64,000 nt of DNA from Dipetalonema caudispina. Lineage: Eukaryota > Nematoda > Chromadorea > Rhabditida > Onchocercidae. Positions 63,901 through 64,000 of this stretch are shown here, piece after piece (position 1 is the first letter of the stretch; each line of letters starts with the position of its first letter). The notes beneath the pieces are model-generated. The model did not search any database. It was given only the letters and a program-made list of their open reading frames with translations, and was not told the DNA's origin. The DNA is taken from NCBI GenBank assembly GCA_013365325.1, contig JABVXV010000017.1:1-64000 (forward strand), read 5' to 3'. A program made the position numbers and the translations under genes.

Positions 63901-64000
63901 TTAGCTATATCGCATCGTTCTTTGCTATTTTCATTTGTCGGATTTGATAGATCTGAAGGAAATAGTGTGTCGAACAAGAAACCAAAGACATTTTCTTTTA
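57967..64000 (-). CDS. LDL-receptor-family protein (YWTD propeller, EGF, LDLa) with a repetitive glycosylated linker; 5' end outside window
   Basis: Exons (minus): 63742-64000 (partial), 63419-63590, 63085-63186, 62117-62771, 61695-61796, 61145-61282, 60794-60921, 60546-60682, 60083-60205, 59598-59768, 59218-59447, 58929-59094, 58304-58374, 57967-58121; at least 869 residues, phases agree throughout. Order from the N-terminal side: a Cys-spaced region (about eight Cys, resembling the nematode DUF19/T20D4.11 type, tentative), the N-glycosylation minisatellite, an EGF-like half-repeat (CPQGFYYDEHSAIC), a calcium-binding EGF (DVDECAANKHFC), one six-bladed YWTD propeller (KKLYYVD, ELFASDWG, RLYWADAF, IFWSDWT), an EGF (NVCETAKCQHIC), and two LDLa modules ending CDGYMDCYDESDELYC. 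Members bind and often internalise lipoprotein or other ligands. The protein stops ten residues after the last LDLa with no transmembrane helix seen, so it may be secreted or the 3' end may be missed. The intron after 60794 uses a GC donor. Confidence 0.85.
62117..62714 (-). repeat. Coding minisatellite of 48-bp and 33-bp units encoding N-glycosylation sequons
   Basis: Fourteen imperfect units. The full unit encodes 16 residues of the type RQPTDDRNETVSGQPT; a short unit encodes 11 (RQPMDDRNETD). They form a higher-order pattern of 16+11+16 residues (129 bp) repeated three times with extra 16-residue units between. Thirteen units carry an N-X-S/T sequon (NET, NKS or NKT). All unit lengths are multiples of three, so copy-number changes keep the frame. 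It lies inside one exon of the LDL-receptor-like gene. Confidence 0.95.

Noticed and set aside
1..64000. tRNA, rRNA, transposase, reverse transcriptase, Wolbachia-derived DNA, CRISPR
   Set aside because: I looked for these by eye on both strands and saw no convincing instance; small degenerate copies could be missed without a search.

Overview
The window reads as nuclear DNA of a parasitic nematode, most likely a spirurid or filarial worm. The DNA is strongly AT-rich. The genes are split by many introns of about 60 to 800 nt ending in TTTCAG or TTTTAG. Several genes have a splice acceptor only 5 to 19 nt before the first ATG, as expected for spliced-leader addition, and one gene is a cuticlin-type cuticle protein. 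The species call is inference. I rebuilt nine multi-exon or single-exon genes by joining exons; in each, the exon phases agree at every junction and the complete genes sum to whole codons.

Layout. 1-121 is an ATT microsatellite. 1539-6168 (+) encodes a PDE1-type cyclic nucleotide phosphodiesterase. 11030-24010 (+) holds three tandem paralogous atypical dual-specificity phosphatases (DUSP-a, -b, -c). 26317-34036 (-) holds three genes in one orientation: MAF1 (RNA polymerase III repressor), archease (tRNA-ligase cofactor) and DDX18/Has1 (ribosome-assembly RNA helicase). 35044-41243 (+) is a large unrecognised coiled-coil protein sharing a 1-kb divergent promoter region with MAF1. 47575-56355 (+) is a ZP-domain cuticlin-like protein with two very large introns. 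57967-64000 (-) is the 3' part of an LDL-receptor-family gene that runs off the window; one of its exons is a minisatellite encoding a chain of N-glycosylation sites.

How they fit together. MAF1, archease and DDX18 act in tRNA transcription, tRNA splicing and ribosome assembly, so their adjacency on one strand may be meaningful. The three phosphatases share identical phase-0 intron positions, show a gene-conversion-like tract, and differ in their C-termini; DUSP-a can end in a membrane anchor by reading through a GC splice donor.

Most unusual items: the in-frame glycosylation-site minisatellite exon in the LDL-receptor-like gene; the predicted alternative membrane tail of DUSP-a; two long, nearly perfect hairpins inside introns; and the tRNA/ribosome gene cluster. 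I saw no tRNA, rRNA, transposase, reverse transcriptase, CRISPR array or bacterial insertion.
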